DNA from: Oscillibacter sp.
Lineage (GTDB): Bacteria; Bacillota; Clostridia; Oscillospirales; Oscillospiraceae
Direction of reading: 5' to 3'
DNA: 64,000 nt
NCBI GenBank assembly: GCA_022797935.1
Contig: JAAWLO010000001.1
Coordinates: 24,254 to 88,253, forward strand
Position 1 is the first letter of the stretch; every line of letters starts with the position of its first letter. Shown one piece after another: positions 61,318 to 64,000 of this stretch. A program made the position numbers and the translations under genes. Under the pieces are notes generated by a model that made no database searches, was not told the DNA's origin, and saw nothing but the letters and a program-made list of their open reading frames with translations.

Positions 61318-62538
61318 ATGAGAACCTGGGCCGCGCTGTTGCTGGCGGCACTGCTGTGTCTCCTGACCGCCTGCGGCGGTGATGAAGACGCTCCCTCCAC
61401 CCCGGCGGGGCCGGAATCGGTAAGCCTGACCGTCTGGGGCGCAGAGGAGGACGAAGCTCTGCTGGCTCAGATTTTTCAGAGTTTTCAGGCCCAATATCAG
61501 GGGCAGGCCCGTTTTCAAATCACCTATCAGCCCCTCAGTGAGTCCAGCTGCAAAGATACCCTCCTGGAGGACCCGGAGGCTGGAGCGGATGTTTTCGCCT
61601 TTGCCGACGACCAGCTCAACGCCCTGGCTGCCGCCGGGGTTGTGGACCCCATTGAAAACGCCGATGCCATCCGAGGGCAGAGCCTCTCCGCCGCAGCGGA
61701 CGCCGCCTCTGTGGCCGGTTCCTTGTACGCCTATCCTCTGACCTCGGACAACGGCTATTTCCTCTATTACAACAAAGCCTATTTTACCGATGAGGATATC
61801 CAGACCCTGGACGGCCTTCTGGAGGCTGCCTCTGCCGCCGGCGGAAAGCTGGCAATGGACTGGAGCTCCGGCTGGTACGTTTACGCCTTCTTTGGCAACA
61901 CCGGCCTGAAAGTGGGACTCAGCGATGATGGCATCACCAATTTCTGTACCTGGAATCAGGCTGACGGACCCATCCGTGGCGTGGATGTGGCGCAGGCCAT
62001 GGTACGCATTGCCGCCAGCCCCGCCTTTGCAAACCAAACCGATCCGGAATTCCTGGAGGGTGTACGAAACGGGTCTGTCATCGCCGGCGTCAGCGGTGTA
62101 TGGAACGCCGTTGCCCTTCAGGAGATTTGGGGCGAACATCTGGGCGCCGCCAAACTGCCAACCTTCACCTGCGCCGGGCAGCAAGTACAAATGGCCTCCT
62201 TCTCCGGCTGCAAGCTGGTGGGCGTCAACGCCTATTCCCGGCATCCCCAGTGGGCTTCCCGCTTAGCGGAGTGGATTGCCAATGAAGAAAACCAATGTCT
62301 GCGCTTTCAGCTTCGAGGTCAGGGTCCCGCCAACCGCCGGGCAGCAGAGTCTGCAGAGGTTCAGGATTCCCCGGCCATTGCCGCCCTGCTGGAACAGTCG
62401 GCTTTTTCCCAGCTTCAGCGCATTGGCGGCAGTTACTGGGACCCGGTGTCAGAGTTCGCCTTGGGCATTGCCAGCCTCTCCGGCGGAGAGCTGCAGCCCG
62501 CTTTAGACAAAATGGTGGAGGGAATCACTGCCCGGTAA
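61318..62538 (+). CDS. Extracellular solute-binding lipoprotein (sugar-type)
   Basis: A 406-aa lipoprotein: signal MRTWAALLLAALLCLLTAC with lipobox LTAC (Cys 19), then an ABC-type solute-binding protein family 1 fold (VSLTVWGAEEDEALLAQIFQ, FAFADDQLNALAAAGVVDPI, YAYPLTSDNGYFLYYNKAYF, SGVWNAVALQEIWGEHLGA). No permease or ATPase gene is adjacent; instead it sits between a sensor kinase and a chemoreceptor, so it may present a ligand to either. ATG 61318 has AAAGG upstream; GTG 61306 is an alternative. Confidence 0.88.
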   Translation: MRTWAALLLAALLCLLTACGGDEDAPSTPAGPESVSLTVWGAEEDEALLAQIFQSFQAQYQGQARFQITYQPLSESSCKDTLLEDPEAGADVFAFADDQLNALAAAGVVDPIENADAIRGQSLSAAADAASVAGSLYAYPLTSDNGYFLYYNKAYFTDEDIQTLDGLLEAASAAGGKLAMDWSSGWYVYAFFGNTGLKVGLSDDGITNFCTWNQADGPIRGVDVAQAMVRIAASPAFANQTDPEFLEGVRNGSVIAGVSGVWNAVALQEIWGEHLGAAKLPTFTCAGQQVQMASFSGCKLVGVNAYSRHPQWASRLAEWIANEENQCLRFQLRGQGPANRRAAESAEVQDSPAIAALLEQSAFSQLQRIGGSYWDPVSEFALGIASLSGGELQPALDKMVEGITAR

Positions 62539-62559
62539 CCGGTTCCCCCGTGAAAGTAC

Positions 62560-62573
62560 ACTGGGAAACCAGT
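62560..62573 (+). other. Small GNRA-loop hairpin before the second chemoreceptor
   Basis: ACTGG (62560-62564), loop GAAA, CCAGT (62569-62573), then CTTTCTG. Weak. Confidence 0.3.
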
Positions 62574-62615
62574 CTTTCTGTCTGATGCAAAACCTGAATT
62601 CTTGGGAGGTTCCGT

Positions 62616-64000
62616 ATGAAAGGCAAATTACAGCAGCGGCTGCTTTTGCCCATAGCCCTTTTAGGAGCGGTGGCCCTGCTTTCCAACCTGCTGGCCGTGT
62701 TCAGCATCCGCAATGTCAACGGCAACGCCGCCCGGATTGTGGACCATTACATGGTGCAGGAGACGCAGCTGGAGGAAATCCGCCGCTCGGTTATGGATCT
62801 CCACCGGATGGCCCTGTCCCACATTGTCGCCACAGATTATGGCACCATGATTCAGGTGGTCACCCAGATAAAAACGGAAGAGGCGGCTTTGGAGGAGCAG
62901 CTGGAGGCTTACCGTACCCAGGCAGACGAGGAGGACCTTGCCATCTGCCAGAACCTGGAGAACAATTACGAGGCCTTCCGCCGGGCTCTGCTCCAGCTGG
63001 TCTGCGCCAGCGCCAAGAGCGACACCAGCACCGCCTACATCCTGGCCAACACAGAGGTGGCCAACCGGGTGGCCGCAGCGGAGGAAAACATCAACGCCCT
63101 CAGCGCCGCCATTCAGGAGCGCACAGCATCTGCCCGGCAGCACCTTCTCTCGGTCTACCTGCTGGCCCTGGCGGTCAGCGGCGCGTCCATTCTCGCCTGC
63201 CTGCTGCTGGTCCCGGCAGCGGTAAAGATTGTCATGAAATATGTCATGACCCCCATCCGCAGCATTCAGGACAGCCTGCGGGACAGTTCTGTGCGCATCA
63301 GCGGCGTGGTCAGCGACGTACTCCGGCGCACCCGCACCTCCAACCAAAGCGCCCAGGCATTGGACGCCCTGGCGGGGAGTCTCTCCGCCACGATTCAGGA
63401 GGTGGCCGGCAGCGCCGCCATCATCAACAGCGGGGCCTCCTCGATCCGCGGAGACGTAGGCGATATGGCCCAGGAGTGCGAGGCCATCACCGCCTACACC
63501 GCAGAGATGAAGGACCGGGCCGGGGCTATGGAGCGCTCCGCCCTAGAGAGCACGCAGGTCATTCGGAGCAAAACAGCGGAAATCCTGACAGTTCTCGACC
63601 AGGCCATCCAGCAGAGCGGCAGCGTAGACCAGATCACCCTGCTCACCCAAGAAATTCTTAACATTGCCTCCACCACGGACCTGATTGCCGTCAATGCCTC
63701 CATTGAGGCAGCCCGGGCGGGTTCTGCCGGACAGGGCTTTGCCGTGGTCGCTCAGGAGATTCGGAAGCTGGCGGATTCCTCCGGAGAGACTGCCGGACGG
63801 ATTCAGGAAATCAGCGGTCTGGTCACCGGGGCGGTTCATAACCTCTCCGCTCAGGCCCAAGCCCTGGTGGATTATTTAAACCGGGAGATTCTCACCGCCT
63901 TTCAGGAGTTTGTGGATTCCGGCAAGCACTACATCGACGACGCCGCCTATATTCAGCAGAACATGGACGCCTTTAATGCCCGTACCGTCCGCCTGCGGGA
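62616..64000 (+). CDS. Methyl-accepting chemotaxis protein (partial, runs off the right edge)
   Basis: The first 461 codons of a chemoreceptor. TM1 (about 8-30, [20 protein letters not shown]), a helical ligand domain (about 31-182), TM2 (about 183-208, [20 protein letters not shown]) and a [11 protein letters not shown] stretch where HAMP starts; the rest of HAMP is poorly conserved. The signalling tip reads [17 protein letters not shown] (near 353-370) then [14 protein letters not shown]. Start ATG 62616 with TTGGGAGG upstream. It lies directly after the solute-binding protein gene; partner sensing is possible. Confidence 0.92.
   Translation, partial: MKGKLQQRLLLPIALLGAVALLSNLLAVFSIRNVNGNAARIVDHYMVQETQLEEIRRSVMDLHRMALSHIVATDYGTMIQVVTQIKTEEAALEEQLEAYRTQADEEDLAICQNLENNYEAFRRALLQLVCASAKSDTSTAYILANTEVANRVAAAEENINALSAAIQERTASARQHLLSVYLLALAVSGASILACLLLVPAAVKIVMKYVMTPIRSIQDSLRDSSVRISGVVSDVLRRTRTSNQSAQALDALAGSLSATIQEVAGSAAIINSGASSIRGDVGDMAQECEAITAYTAEMKDRAGAMERSALESTQVIRSKTAEILTVLDQAIQQSGSVDQITLLTQEILNIASTTDLIAVNASIEAARAGSAGQGFAVVAQEIRKLADSSGETAGRIQEISGLVTGAVHNLSAQAQALVDYLNREILTAFQEFVDSGKHYIDDAAYIQQNMDAFNARTVRLR

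Overview
The window is a 64-kb motility, chemotaxis and signalling region from a high-GC (roughly 58-60 percent by eye) Gram-positive anaerobe of the Clostridia type. The evidence is FliY in place of FliN, CheC/CheD/CheV with no CheZ, FlbD, S-layer-homology (SLH) proteins, AGGAGG-like ribosome sites and frequent TTG/GTG starts. The content would fit a motile Oscillospiraceae (Oscillibacter or Lawsonibacter-like), but that placement is inference. No rRNA, tRNA, CRISPR array, transposase or phage gene was seen.

Layout. (1) 1-3902, minus strand: chemotaxis operon cheA-cheW-cheR-cheB, with cheB cut by the left edge. (2) 3998-16086, plus strand: a FliK-like/FlhB-C-like pair resembling Bacillus YlqG/YlqH, a PilZ protein, two giant secreted SLH proteins (1688 and 1262 aa), a second PilZ protein and a strong terminator. 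(3) 16210-17649, plus: an orphan ClpB-like AAA+ protein, overlapping tail to tail with the next block. (4) 17583-27198, minus: fliD, fliS, a FliT/FlgN-like chaperone, an FtsE-like ATPase without FtsX, a chemoreceptor, an FtsA-like actin-fold ATPase and a coiled-coil membrane protein. (5) 27366-28884, plus: a ParA-like ATPase and a ComFB-domain protein, closed by a terminator. (6) 29063-55598, minus: one unbroken run of 31 flagellar and chemotaxis genes, flgB-flgC-fliEFGHIJK-flgD-orf-flgE-flbD-motAB-fliM-fliY-cheY-fliOPQR-flhB-flhA-fliA-flgF/G-like pair-cheC-cheD-cheV-HDOD, behind a good vegetative promoter. (7) 56178-64000, plus: a REC/HD-GYP/GGDEF protein, an Hpt protein, a hybrid histidine kinase, a solute-binding lipoprotein and a second chemoreceptor cut by the right edge.

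How it works together. Block 6 builds the basal body, export gate, switch, stator and hook and encodes the flagellar sigma factor FliA. A matching promoter-like element, CTTATTTTT-N12-GTCGATA, precedes both cheA and fliD and is the best candidate for FliA control of blocks 1 and 4. Chemotaxis is of the Bacillus type (CheC/CheD/CheV/FliY). A second layer centres on cyclic di-GMP: one protein carries both an intact GGDEF and an intact HD-GYP site under a receiver domain, and likely readers are two PilZ proteins and a ComFB protein, with a degenerate EAL-HDOD protein in the operon.

The most unusual items are the ParA-ComFB pair, three 30-residue repeats in FliY that each carry a CheY-docking-like motif, the SLH giants flanked by PilZ genes, and the chemoreceptor/FtsA-like/coiled-coil gene set. 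Flagellin, flgK/L/M, fliW/csrA and flhF/flhG are not in the window.
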